Shown here: positions 12,490-23,269 of the stretch, piece by piece
Layout of the letters: the number at the start of each line of letters is the position of its first letter
How positions within the stretch are numbered: the first letter of the stretch is position 1
Assembly (NCBI GenBank): GCA_035610835.1
Contig: CM069454.1
Coordinates: forward strand, 64,326,883 to 64,390,882
Length of the DNA: 64,000 nt
Reading direction: 5' to 3'
DNA from: Ophiura sarsii
Taxonomy: Eukaryota > Echinodermata > Ophiuroidea > Amphilepidida > Ophiuridae
Position numbers and translations under genes: made by a program
Notes under the pieces: generated by a model
The model's database searches: none
The model's input: only the letters and a program-made list of their open reading frames with translations
Told to the model about the DNA's origin: nothing

Positions 12490-12725
12490 TACTCGCCCGC
12501 CCGCCCGCTTACCCGCCCGCCCGCTTACCCGCCCGCCCGCTTACCCGCCCGCCCGCTTACCCGCCCGCCCGCTCACTCGCCCGCCCGATCATTCGCCCGC
12601 CCGCCCACTCACCCGCCCGTTCACCCGCCCGTTCACCCGTCCGTTCACCCGCTCAACTGCCCGCCGGATCACCCGCCAGCCCGCTCGACCATACGCCAGC
12701 CACCCGCCCGACCACCCGCCACCGC
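12490..12725 (+). repeat. GC-rich minisatellite (CCCGCCCGCCCGCTTA)n
   Basis: The 12-16-bp unit CCCGCCCGCCCGCTTA repeats first almost perfectly, then degenerates to CCCGCCCGTTCA variants. The three overlapping plus-strand frames it opens (Pro/Ala/Arg repeats) are artefacts of the repeat. Confidence 0.9.
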
Positions 12726-13542
12726 TTATGTCCTAGACATTAATTGCAAATACAAGTTCTGCATTATTCCCCCACCCCCTCCTCTCTCCGCCATCCGTAC
12801 GGCGCGGGGTCTAAAATGATCTTAAATGTAATTAAAAAGTCAAATCCAATTCTATAAGACACGTGGAATTGACATGCTAATGCTCTTTATCAAATATTTA
12901 CGGTTGAAATTAAGTTTTGCATACTTACGCCCCCCCCCCCCCCCCCCGCCATACGGCGCTGCCCAGTATTTACCCCTTAATGTAATTAAAAAAGACGTCT
13001 CCGATTCTACCACTAATTAGACTACTGATCGTTTGCAAATATTAAAGGTATATTAAAGTTATGCATAATTCCGCCGCTCCCCCCCCCCCCCCCACACCCC
13101 ATTCCGCCGGTACGGCTGCGTTGCCACTTTTGAACACCTAAAGAAATCTGGTCGCCCAATTCTATTGTAGAAGGGACTTCTAATTAGCGGACAAGCACCA
13201 ATACCTCCTTTTATCCTTTGAAAAACTAGCCCAAATCGGCTTATACGGAGACGTCGTTAACATTGTTAGGAAATAAGTTTGACAATCTCTATTGTTTCTA
13301 TTATAATGCAGGAATTGTGTTTATACATACTAAGTAAAGACTAGTACAATAAGGTTATTGAAATGCACTAAAACCGCCAATCCTTCGACGCATATAACGG
13401 TACATGTAGGCCTATGGTTTAAGCATAGCAATAATTCATTTGACACAACATTTTAGCGACCAAATGAAATGTTAATTTCTACTTTTTCTTCTTCTTTTTT
13501 CCAATTTTCAAATTCAATAGTCATCACTAAATGGGTAGTGGC

Positions 13543-13803
13543 AATAATTCCGGACTTTATTGAGTTCATAATGAAACTGTCTCTTGTTATTACTTAGTTT
13601 TACCTTGAAATTTCAGTCGAAAAAGTGAAAATCGCAAATATCGGGTGGTAATAACTATTATCACGAGGGTGTATTAATCGTTAATACTGGCCCTTGCTAT
13701 TCGCCTATCCGCTCTATACTTAGTTTGTACCTTGAAATTTCAGTCGAAGTTCTAAAAACAGGAACAATTTTCATTGTAAACTCAATAAAGTCTATTACAT
13801 TTT
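13543..13803. mobile_element. Short inverted-repeat element
   Basis: AATTCCGGACTTTATTGAGTT is mirrored by AACTCAATAAAGTCTATTAC about 230 bp away, and ACCTTGAAATTTCAGTCGAA occurs twice inside in the same orientation. TSDs are unclear. Confidence 0.5.
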
Positions 13804-16045
13804 GATGACTAGTTGTTGGACCAAATCTGGCTTGAATGACAGCCTGCATTCTCCTCCTATGCATACCATTACCATGTACCAGCTTAGCACATCACATATC
13901 TTGCCCAATACTCACTTGTTGTATAATTGATAACATGGCTTAAGTACTATTATGACTTCCTCTTTGCGTGGCGGGTCGACTTGAATTGAATAATGTTGGT
14001 GTCCACGTATTCGGAACGGCGGTACGGTGTTGCCAGTTTAAGTAAATCATGGCCTACATGATAGATTTTGAAATACTGAGAAACCGGTAAATCAGCGTCA
14101 CAACAATACCATAACATGATTTTCATAAGATGCCATCAATTTGATTTTTCAGTATTCAGTTTTCAAGGGCTCTTGTTCTTTAACTACAAACGTAATAAAC
14201 ATTAACCCAGATCTTGTTGAACACTCAAAGAGATGTATGCGATTGATCATTGAATAATTTCACATTTCTATAAAGTTTATCATGACTGCCGACTGACATG
14301 ATTGAAGCCATTTCAAACAATTGTATTGTTTGTGATTCTAGTCCTTTTTGGCGTTTTATCTGTAAATGACCTTAGGTTGACCTCAAGTGAATTCGATATT
14401 GACCTAAAAATTCATCATCCCTCAAATCAACACAAATTATATATTCTGGTTTACACATATGGTCATATTCTGGTTGCTCAACCATGCAAAGCTATGGTTG
14501 TATGTTTGTGTATCTTGAAAAACACATCTAATGAAATGTGAGTGACTTTTAAATGTGACCTCAAATCATTGAAATAACGTCAGAATCAGATTAGCAGACT
14601 CTAAAAAAAAATGGGCATCATTTATTATTTTAGCTCTGTTAATTTTCAAAATACAATATACCTCTGCCTTGGATGGCGGCCATACTGGATTTTGCCAATA
14701 TGGCTGTCCCATCTGCCCATGGGGCGCTGATTTTGGCGCCCGTCAAAAATCAAAATAGTATGGTACGGGCGACATCTGAATAGACCTATTGACGGTTCGC
14801 CCATATGCCAGGGAAGGTTCGCCCATGTGGCGTGGCAAGTTCGCCCTTAGGCTCAGAATTAAGCTATATAAATTACCATGTATCCAATACATCTTGAAAT
14901 TTATTATGCGTCGTTATTTGTTTCCAAAATAAAATGTAGGGATCCAAAATAATATAGAGGTGGGGGCATTTTTGCGGAACATACTCGTTCAAAATTTAAA
15001 AGTAATAAGAAATAGCACATTTTAAAATATTCACCTCTAATATTGGCTGTGTTATTCCATTCCAGATAATTATGTTTGATAATATATACATCTTCTCTAT
15101 AAATATATTTAGAAAAAAATCATTATGAAAAATGGAAGAAAATTCACTTTTGTGAGGCAAAATTGTTATTTGGATGATAAATTGACAAACATGTTACAGT
15201 GATCTGCCACATTACTGTGAGAAGCTTGCAACATACTACTGTATCTATTGCGTGTTCGCCAAATTCAACCAGTAACCGCAATGATGAGAATTACACGTGG
15301 TGGGCGAACCTGCCCCGCTCTCCCCTATATTTTATGTCACTATGTGTTCTGATAACCTATTGCATGAAATTACTTTCGCAAAGTATTAAAAGTTGTTACC
15401 TAATGTTGGCTATCATCGCACACTGTGATAGTTTGGTAAAGTGAGTTGTTTGTTGTGTGTTGTTGTGTAATTAATTTGTACATTTTAACATGTCGTGAGT
15501 AAAGGTTCACAGCTGACATAAAAGCCTATGTGCTATATAAACATTAAGGAAAGGTCGGGACAGTTTATATGGTTTATTTTGTTAAGGTTGTTTAGTTTGG
15601 GTTTAGTTTGCTGTATTTTGTTGCCACATTGATTTGTTGCCTTTTGAAAATAGTATTGACCCTCTGGATTACAATTTTTATTGTTCCCATTTTTTTTAAG
15701 ATCCTATGGGATCTGGCACCTAATACTCGGAATTCGACGTTGACCACCGTATTCCAAAATCGGATGCGTCAATTTGTTGTGGTGGAGCTACTACGCATGT
15801 GTAATAGTCAATTAGCGTAGTGGAGTATGCTGAGACATTTTATAAGTGCAAAGTGAAGGTTGGATCAATTGTTGTAATCATTGAAATGGGTCGCAGTGCA
15901 GCATTCTGGAGTGTTGAAATAAGGTATTTGGTCTGATGTATTGTATCTCTGTGTCTTGATATGCCAAATAAAACTAAACTAAACTATGCCAAAAGTAGGG
16001 CAGTATTATAATAATAATAGAATGCCTTAAAGCTTTGTTATTTAG
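13804..16045. other. Non-coding, no bounded element seen
   Basis: GTTCGCCC-type motifs recur near 14790-14850 and in inverse orientation near 15300, suggesting a decayed element, but no TIR pair could be fixed. No credible exon or RNA gene was found. Confidence 0.35.
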
Positions 16046-16712
16046 GGGGGGGGGGGGGCGTTTTCGCCTTATTTTGATTTGAAGTGGTAAGGGGGAAGAG
16101 GGTCGAAGAAAGGGGTCGGAGGAAGGGGGGTCGAAAGAAGGGGGTCGAAGGAAGGGGCGTCGAAGGAAGCGGGGTCGAAGGAAGGGGGTCGAAGGAAGGG
16201 GGGTCGAAGGAAGGGGTGTCGAAGGAAGGGGTGTCGAAGGAAGGGTCGGAGGAAGGGGGTCGAAGGAAGGGGGTCGAAGGAAGGAGAGGTCAAAGGAAGG
16301 AGAGGTCAAAGGAAGGAGAGGTCGAAGGAAGGGGAGGTCGCAGGAAGGGGTCGAAGGAAAGGGTCGATAGAAGGGGAGGGGTCGGAAGAAGGAAGAAGGA
16401 GACGGAAGAAGGGGTGGAAGAAGGGAGTTGGTAGAAGGTGGTTGGAAGAAGGGTGTGGAAAAAGAAGGGTGGAAGGAAGGGGAGGGGGAGGTCGACAAGG
16501 TGGTGGAAGAAGGTGGTCGAAGACTAGGAGTTGGAAGAAGGGAGTTGGAAGAAGGGAGTTGGAAGAAGGGGGTTGGAAGAAGGGAGTTGGAATTGAAGAA
16601 GGGTTGGAAAAAGGGTGGACGGAAGGGGAGGTCGAAGGAAGGAGGGGTCGACGTAAGGGGGTCGAAAGAAGGAAGAAGGATCGGAAGAAGGAAAGGGTAG
16701 GAAGAAGGAAAG
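16046..16712 (+). repeat. Purine-only minisatellite (GGTCGAAGGAAGG)n
   Basis: After a G tract at about 16047-16058, some 650 bp is almost entirely purine on the plus strand, built from GGTCGAAGGAAGGG (first half) and AGTTGGAAGAAGGG (second half) variants. Frames on both strands (Gly/Lys/Glu-rich plus, Pro/Ser/Phe-rich minus, up to 252 codons) are by-products. Such tracts can form triplex DNA. Confidence 0.9.
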
Positions 16713-17029
16713 GATGGCATTAAGGAATACAATGTGAAATACAGAAATTCAGCATACAGATAATGCTATGCAAAAGTGGGGTACAAATCAATGGGATTCA
16801 AACAATGTGTGAAAAGAGCTTAAAATTACATTGCAAGTGGTTTAAATGAGACTAATAAAACCAAAAACATTTAATCACAATCCACACTGTCGGAAGAGAC
16901 ACACGAGAGTAATCAAATGAGTTTGAATTGAATGATGATGTAAATTGCAATTATATCAGGCGCGCATAGACAATACAAGGATTATAAGATAATGATAATT
17001 ACACAACATAATAACTATTATTTGCGTAG

Positions 17030-17135
17030 AGCACGTGTGGTCCAGTGGAGTATAGTTGCCGGTCTCATAATCATAAGGTCGTGAGTTCTAGCCCCGCTGG
17101 TGCCAATGTGTTTGTGTCCTTGGGCAAGGCACTTA
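17030..17135 (+). mobile_element. tRNA-Met-like SINE, 5' part
   Basis: A tRNA-like head (17030-17104) shows GTGGTCCAGTGGAGTATAG (A-box region), anticodon loop CTCATAA (CAT, Met-like) and GTCGTGAGTTCTAGCCCC (B-box region). It is followed by GTGTCCTTGGGCAAGGCACT, a tail motif shared by several metazoan SINE families. The element stops at TTA (17133-17135), where the Harbinger-type array is inserted; it resumes at 20645. Confidence 0.75.
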
Positions 17136-18014
17136 GGGCGTGTTCACACTATAGCTTTTTCCTCAACCCGGGTCGGACCCGGGTCGAACCCGGATTGATC
17201 GATAATTCATTTTCTGTTCACACTATAGAGCGCTATGTATGTCAAACTCTGTTTGTTGCAAGTGTTGGCTGTGTTTTTTTCTTCTTTTTAGCTGGATATT
17301 TAAGCTTTATCTCAAACTGTTTTTAAGCTAAAAAGTTTATGAAATACGTATGTAGGGATTCTGTACGCCGGTCTGAAACAAAATATCTGGTGCAGAACAT
17401 AACATGCAATCTATATTCTAAAACACTGGCAAATCCAAAGAAAGATTTGGGTTCCAGACTTGTTGTTATGTGTTTCAGTATCTGTGAATTTTTTCTTGAG
17501 TGCTTTTATTTTTTATTTTGACATTGCTCAATGTTGCTCAATGTTACGGTGAAAACCCACTGCCTCCATGTGGCGTGATATATTGGCGTAAATATCCTTA
17601 ATGTGGATCATTGAGTAATTGACTAATTTGCACGGTCTCATCCGCCCAGAGTTCCATCATGGCTTCCGTTTCAATTTGACTCCATTTATTTGCCCTTTTG
17701 ACAAATTTGATAAAGATTTCAACCAGAACCAAAGGCAGACGAGAGCGTGCGAAGCAAAGCTGAAAACTGACGTAAACAACTACGGTCAGAGGTTAGCAGT
17801 CAGGTTTGCAACCCGGGTCGAACAGCGATTTCTGTTCACACTACAGTCGACCCGGGTTGAACCCGGGTTCTATCCTTCACTTTCGCAGGGTTGTAATTTT
17901 CGACCCGGGTCGGGTTTTTGAGCCTATTTTTCTGTTCACACTAGACTTCAACCCGGGTTCGACCCGGGTCCGACCCGGGTCGTGGAGAAAACTAGCTATA
18001 GTGTGAACACGCCC
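17136..18014. mobile_element. PIF/Harbinger-type unit 1 of 4
   Basis: TIR GGGCGTGTTCACACTATAGC opens the unit, and GCTATAGTGTGAACACGCCC closes it. TTA lies at both ends. Subterminal ACCCGGGTCGAACCCGG blocks are repeated on both sides. The middle carries a minus-strand Myb/SANT-like remnant (about 17440-17720). TTA targets plus a Myb-like ORF are hallmarks of PIF/Harbinger; no transposase is present. Confidence 0.8.
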
Positions 18015-18017
18015 TTA

Positions 18018-18873
18018 GGGCGTGTTCACACCCGGGTCGGACCCGGGTCGAACCCGGATTGATCGATAATTCATTTTCTGTTCACACTAGAGCGCTATGT
18101 ATGTCAAACTCTGTTTGTTGCAAGTGTTGGCCGTGGGGTTTTTTGTGGGTTTTTTAACTGGATATTTAAGCTTTATCTCAAACTAGTTTAAGCTAAAAAG
18201 TTTATGAAATACGTATATAGGGATTCTGTACGCCGGTCTGAAACAAAATATCTGGTGCAGAACATAACATGCAATCTATATTCTAAAACACTGGCAAATC
18301 CAAAGAAAGATTTGGGTTCCAGACTTGTTGTTATGTGTTTCAGTATCTGTGAATTTTTTCTTGAGTGCTTTGATTTTATTTTGACATTGCTCAATGTTGC
18401 TCAATGTTACGGTGAAAACCCATTGCCTCCATCTGGCGTGATATATTGGCGTAAATATCCTTATTGTGGATCATTGAGTTCAAACTAGTTTGCACGGTCT
18501 CATCCGCCCAGAGTTCCATCATGGCTTCCGTTTCAATTTGACTCCATTTATTTGGCATTTTGACAAATTTGATAAAGATTGCCAGAACCAAAGGCAGACG
18601 AGAGCGTGCGAAGCAAAGCTGAAAACTGACGTAAACAACTACGGTCAGAGGTTAGCAGTCAGGTTTGCAACCCGGGTCGAACAGCGATTTCTGTTCACAC
18701 TACAGTCGACCCGGGTTGAACCCGGGTTGAACCCGGGTTCTACCCTTCACTTTCGCAGGGTTGTAATTTTCGACCCGGGTCGGTTTTTTGAGCCTATTTT
18801 TCTGTTCACACTAGACTTCAACCCGGGTTCGACCCGGGTCGTGGAGAAAACTAGCTATAGTGTGAACACGCCC
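18018..18873. mobile_element. PIF/Harbinger-type unit 2 of 4
   Basis: Same structure and orientation as unit 1. It shares the single TTA 18015-18017 with unit 1 and TTA 18874-18876 with unit 3. The left TIR is shortened: the stretch with ACTATAGC is missing. It contains an extra CCCGGGTTGAA repeat in the right subterminal zone. Confidence 0.8.
18300..18591 (-). pseudogene. Myb/SANT (trihelix) DNA-binding domain remnant, unit 2
   Basis: The minus-strand frame reads NKWSQIETEAMMELWADETV and later HNKDIYANISRQMEAMGF, the spacing of a Myb_DNA-bind_4/trihelix domain as found in Harbinger Myb-like proteins. It then hits a stop. After a shift of one 10-bp duplication (ACATTGAGCA twice, near 18387-18410) the frame continues EQCQNKIKALKKKF, the domain's usual third-helix signature. 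A broken, non-functional remnant. Confidence 0.65.
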
Positions 18874-18876
18874 TTA

Positions 18877-19754
18877 GGGCGTGTTCACACTATAGCTTTT
18901 TCCACAACCCGGGTCGGACCCGGGTCGAACCCGGATTGATCGATAATTCATTTTCTGTTCACACTAAAGCGCTATGTATGTCAAACTCTGTTTGATGCAA
19001 GTGTTGGCCGTGGGGTTTTTTTGGGTTTTTTTAACTGGATATTTAAGCTTTATCTCAAACTGTTTTTAAGCTAAAAAGTTTATGAAATACGTATGTAGGG
19101 ATTCTGTACGCCGGTCTGAAACAAAATATCTGGTGCAGAACATAACATGCAATCTATATTCTAAAACACTGGCAAATCCAAAGAAAGATTTGGGTTCCAG
19201 ACTTGTTGTTATGTGTTTCAGTATCTGTGAATTTTTTCTTGAGTGCTTTGATTTTATTTTGACATTGCTCAATGTTGCTCAATGTTACGGTGAAAACCCA
19301 TTGCCTCCATGTGGCGTGATATATTGGCGTAAATATCCTTATTGTGGATCATTGAGTTCAAACTAATTTGCACGGTCTCATCCGCCCAGAGTTCCATCAT
19401 GGCTTCCGTTTCAATTTGACTCCATTTATTTGTCATTTTGACAAATTTGATAAAGATTTCAACCAGAACCAAAGGCAGACGAGAGCGTGCGAAGCAAAGC
19501 TGAAAACTGACGTAAACAACTACGGTCAGAGGTTAGCAGTCAGGTTTGCAACCCGGGTCGAACAGCGATTTCTGTTCACACTACAGTCGACCCGGGTTGA
19601 ACCCGGGTTCTACCCATCACTTTCGCAGGGTTGTAATTTTCGACATGGGTCAGTTTTTTTAGCCTATTTTTCTGTTCACACTAGACTTCAACCCGGGTTC
19701 GACCCGGGTCCGACCCGGGTCGTGGAGAAAACTAGCTATAGTGTGAACACGCCC
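18877..19754. mobile_element. PIF/Harbinger-type unit 3 of 4
   Basis: It has a full left TIR GGGCGTGTTCACACTATAGC and right TIR ending GTGAACACGCCC. It is directly followed by the truncated start of unit 4, without the TTA junction. Its interior is near identical to units 1, 2 and 4. Confidence 0.8.
19178..19472 (-). pseudogene. Myb/SANT (trihelix) domain remnant, unit 3
   Basis: Longest of the remnants. An ATG at 19436 is followed by TNKWSQIETEAMMELWADET, then HNKDIYANISRHMEAMGF, with the Trp and HN-x-x-I-Y positions of the trihelix domain. The frame stops after a 10-bp tandem duplication that is also present in units 1, 2 and 4. Past it the reading frame gives EQCQNKIKALKKKF. An upstream ATG at 19472 would add FIKFVKM. 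The duplication predates amplification of the array. Confidence 0.65.
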
Positions 19755-20644
19755 TACACTATAGCTTTTTCCTCAACCCGGGTCGGACCCGGGTCGAACC
19801 CGGATTGATCGATAATTCATTTTCTGTTCACACTAGAGCGATATGTATGTCAAACTCTGTTTGTTGCAAGTGTTGGCCGTGGGGTTTTTAAAAAAAAAAT
19901 TTAACTGGATATTTAAGCTTTATCTCAAACTGTTTTTAAGCTAAAAAGTTTATGAAATACGTATGTAGGGATTCTGTACGCCGTTCTGAAACAAAATATC
20001 TGGTGCAGAACATAACATGCAATCTATATTCTAAAACACTGGCAAATCCAAAGAAAGATTTGGGTTCCAGAGACTTGTTGTTATGTGTTTCAGTATATTT
20101 TTTTCTTGAGTGCTTCGATTTTATTTTGACATTGCTCAATGTTGCTCAATGTTACAGTGAAAACCCATTGCCTCCATGTGGCGTGATATATTGGCGTAAA
20201 TATTCTTATTGTGGATCATTGAGTTCAAACTAATTTGCACGGTCTCATCCGCCCAGAGGTTCCATCATGGCTTCCGTTTCAATTTGACTCCATTTATTTG
20301 CCATTTTGACAAATTTGATAAAGATTTCAACCAGAACCAAAGGCAGACGAGAGCGTGCGAAGCAAAGCTGAAAACTGACGTAAACAACTACGGTCAGAGG
20401 TTAACAGTCAGGTTTGCAACCCGGGTCGAACAGCGATTTATGTTCACACTACAGTCGACCCGGGTTGAACCCGGGTTGAACCCGGGTTGAACCCGGGTTC
20501 TACCCTTCACTTTCGCAGGGTTGTAATTTTCGACCCGGGTCGGGTTTTTGAGCCTATTTTTCTGTTCACACTAGACTTCAACCCGGGTTCGACCCGGGTC
20601 CGACCCGGGTCGTGGAGAAAACTAGCTATAGTGTGAACACGCCC
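19755..20644. mobile_element. PIF/Harbinger-type unit 4 of 4
   Basis: It lacks the first ~12 bases of the left TIR (starts TACACTATAGC) but has an intact right TIR and the outer TTA at 20645-20647. Three tandem CCCGGGTTGAA blocks occur in the right subterminal zone. The Myb-like remnant (about 20052-20340, minus) has an additional inserted base near 20260 and other small indels. Confidence 0.8.
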
Positions 20645-20822
20645 TTAGTCTACATTGCCTATTGGGGGTTACTATATAAGGGTTATGTATGTTTGTTCAT
20701 GTTGGTTTATGTCGCAACTTGGCGCTGATTTAGCTGCTGCCTGGAGGTTGCATTGTTTATTGATGTATTTGATTTGTAATTCAGCCAGTTGGCTGCGATG
20801 ACAATAAAATTTAGACCTTTAT
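20645..20822 (+). mobile_element. tRNA-Met-like SINE, 3' part
   Basis: TTA-GTCTACATTGCCTATTGG continues the SINE interrupted at 17135. It runs to GATGACAATAAAATTTAG and a TTATTATTATT tail, typical of a SINE 3' end. The array therefore inserted into the TTA inside this SINE. Confidence 0.7.
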
Positions 20823-20847
20823 TATTATTTTTTATAATGTTGCACAA

Positions 20848-20916
20848 GTCAGCATCGAACCCATAATTAATACATCGGATAAGAAATGATAGCGCAAAGT
20901 GGTATGGATAGGATGG
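20848..20916 (+). repeat. Direct repeat, left copy (partner 23034-23094)
   Basis: GTCAGCATCGAAC, TAATACATCGGAT and GATAGCGCAAAGTGGTA recur in the same order at 23034-23094, about 2.2 kb away, with the palindrome and the hairpin satellite element between them. Nearby ATTAAGGAATACAATGTG also recurs at 16716-16735. Confidence 0.75.
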
Positions 20917-21064
20917 TGATTTATTTAACATATCATTAAGGAATACAATGTGTAATACAAAAAATCAGCATGAAATACCCGTCACGTCACGCTATGTAAC
21001 GTCACGTTATGAAAACAATAACAAGGCTATCCGATAATGCTATGCAAGAGTTAGAGAATAAAAC

Positions 21065-21229
21065 ATAGTTCTTAGCTGTTTTGCTATAGACGATGGTCTT
21101 TTAATGTATAGGCTGTACCATATTTGGAGTCGTGTATGGTCGCCGCAGGCGGCCATACACGACGACACAAATATGGTACAGCCTATACATTATAAGACCA
21201 TCGTCTATAGCAAAACAGCTAAGAACTAT
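21065..21229. repeat. 165-bp near-perfect palindrome
   Basis: Left arm ATAGTTCTTAGCTGTTTTGC is the complement of the right arm GCAAAACAGCTAAGAACTAT. The arms are about 75 bp and the centre is TCGCCGCAGGCGG. It could extrude as a cruciform. No ORF of interest. Confidence 0.9.
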
Positions 21230-21457
21230 ATTTTATTCTCATTCTTATTTAGTTTATTGGTTATTTTGATCTTTTGTCATAAAATAACGCAGTTTGTTAG
21301 ATTTATTTTAAACAAACAAGAACAAATTTCCCCCTTTATAAAATCGGCGAATCTAGCGAGCTGTTTTCCAACATCCTGCTTCAAATAGCAAGAGTAGAAG
21401 ATAATATTAAATACCCAACATAATATTAATAACTATAACCGGTATTGCACACGTCTA

Positions 21458-23028
21458 TGGCAGGCCCAATGTCCAGTAACTCGAAAAACCAAGTTTTTCC
21501 GCCGAAAAACTTGGTTTATCGATTGAAAATCCAAGTTTTTCGAGAAAAACTTGGTTTATCAATTTAAAAACCAAGTTTTTCGGACAGCTAGGCGAAAAAC
21601 TTGGTTTTTCAAATGAAAAACCAAGTTTATCGATTCGAAAAACCAAGATTTTCAGTTGGCTGGAGAAAATCTTGATTTTCGATCGAAAAACCAAGTTTAT
21701 CAAAGTATCATTTTGAAAAACTTGGTTTTTCGATCGAAAAACTTGGTTTTTCAACGCGGAATGTAAAATAATTTGAAAAACTTGGTTTATCAATTGAAAA
21801 ACCAAGTTTTTCGACGCCTAGGTGAAAATCTTGGTTTTTCAAATCGATAATCTTGGTTTTTCAAATGATAAACCAAGTTTTTCGAATTATTAGACATTAG
21901 GCGTCGAAAAACTTGGTTTTTCAATTGATAAACCAAGTTTTTCAAATTATTTTACATTCCGCGTTGAAAAACCAAGTTTTTCGATCGAAAAACCAAGTTT
22001 TTCAAAATGATAAACCAAGTTTTTCGAATTAATGGACATTAGGCGTCGAAAAACTTGGTTTTTCAAATGATAATCCAAGTTTTTCGAATTATTGGACATT
22101 TGGCGTCGAAAAACTTGGTTTTTCAATTGATAATCCAAGTTTTTCGAGAAAAACTTGGATTTTCACTTGAAAAACTTGGTTTTTCAATTGATAAACCCAG
22201 TTTTTCAAATTAGTTTACATTCCGCGTTGAAAAACCAAGTTTTTCGATCGAAAAACTTTTTCGAATTAATGGACATTAGGCGTCGAAAAACTTGGTTTTT
22301 CAATTGATAATCCAAGTTTTTCGAGAAAAACTTGGTTTTTCACTTGAAAAACTTGGATTTTCAATCGATAAACCAAGTTTTTCGATCGATAAACCAAGTT
22401 TTTCGATCGATAAACCAAGTTTTTCGATCGAAAAACTTGGTTTTTCAAAATGATAAACCAAGTTTTTCGAATTATTGGACATTAGGCGTCGAAACTTGGT
22501 TTTTCAAATGATAAACCAAGTTTTTCGAATTATTGGACATTAGGCGTCGAAAATCTTGGTTTTTTATTTGATAATCCAAGTTTTTCGAGAAAAACTTGGA
22601 TTTTCACTTGAAAAACTTGGTTTTTCAATTGATAAACCAAGTTTTTCGAATTATTTTACATTCCGCGTTGAAAAACTTGGTTTTTCGATCGAAAAACCAA
22701 GTTTTTCAAAATGATAAACCAAGTTTTTCGAATTATTGGACATTAGGCGTCGAAAATCTTGTTTTTTTATTTGATAATCCAAGTTTTTCGAGAAAAACTT
22801 GGATTTTCACTTGAAAAACTTGTTTTTTCAATTGATAAACCAAGTTTTTCGAATTATTTTACATTCCGCGTTGAAAAACTTGGTTTCTCGATTGAAAAAC
22901 CAAGTTTATCTAAGTGTAATATCCAACAATTCGAAAAACTTGGTTTTTCATTTGAAAAACTTGGATTTTCAATCGATAAACCAAGTTTTTCGGCCGAAAA
23001 ACCAAGTTACTGGACATTGGGCCTGCCA
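21458..23028. mobile_element. TA-flanked element filled with AAACTTGG/CCAAGTTT hairpin units
   Basis: TIRs TGGCAGGCCCAATGTCCAGT and ACTGGACATTGGGCCTGCCA are flanked by TA on each side (21456-21457 and 23029-23030). The 1.5-kb interior is a satellite in which GAAAAACTTGGTTTTTC alternates with its complement, spaced by AATTATTGGACATTAGGCGTC. That spacer resembles the terminal GGACATTGGGCCTGCC, so the array seems built from copies of the ends. Its frames (repeated KNLVFQLINQVF-like) are artefacts. Confidence 0.85.
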
Positions 23029-23033
23029 TACAC

Positions 23034-23094
23034 GTCAGCATCGAACCATAACTAATACATCGGATGATAGCGCAAAGTGGTACGGGTGGGATGG
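23034..23094 (+). repeat. Direct repeat, right copy (partner 20848-20916)
   Basis: Second copy of the direct repeat described at 20848-20916, immediately after the hairpin satellite element. Confidence 0.75.
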
Positions 23095-23104
23095 GGCTGT
23101 CTAC

Positions 23105-23269
23105 TAACCTAAGACCTAAGACCTAAGACCTAAGACCTAAGACCTAAGACCTAAGACCTAAGACCTAAGACCCAAAACCTAAGACCCAAAACCTAAGACC
23201 CAAAAACTAAGACCCAAAACCTAAGACCCAAAAACTAAGACCCAAAACCTAAGACCCAAAAACTAAGAC
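23105..23269 (+). repeat. Telomere-like array (CCTAAGA)n then (CCCAAAACCTAAGA)n
   Basis: About nine heptamers CCTAAGA are followed by 14-bp units alternating CCCAAAA and CCTAAGA or CTAAGA. The complement, TCTTAGG, is one base longer than the animal telomere repeat TTAGGG. An interstitial microsatellite rather than a chromosome end. Confidence 0.9.

Noticed and set aside
12442..12819. Pro/Ala/Arg-rich open frames in three plus-strand registers
   Set aside because: All three frames are open because the CCCGCCCG minisatellite contains no stop; the peptides are simple translations of the repeat.
15974..16732. 252-codon minus-strand Pro/Ser/Phe-rich frame, the second longest in the window
   Set aside because: It lies wholly in the purine minisatellite and has overlapping open frames on both strands, a sign of low complexity and not coding selection.
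21455..23107. Repeated frames with KNLVFQLINQVF-like peptides on both strands
   Set aside because: Hairpin satellite artefacts; unit length and inversion make several frames open at once.
23105..23269. True telomere
   Set aside because: The repeat is TCTTAGG, short, internal and followed by ordinary sequence.
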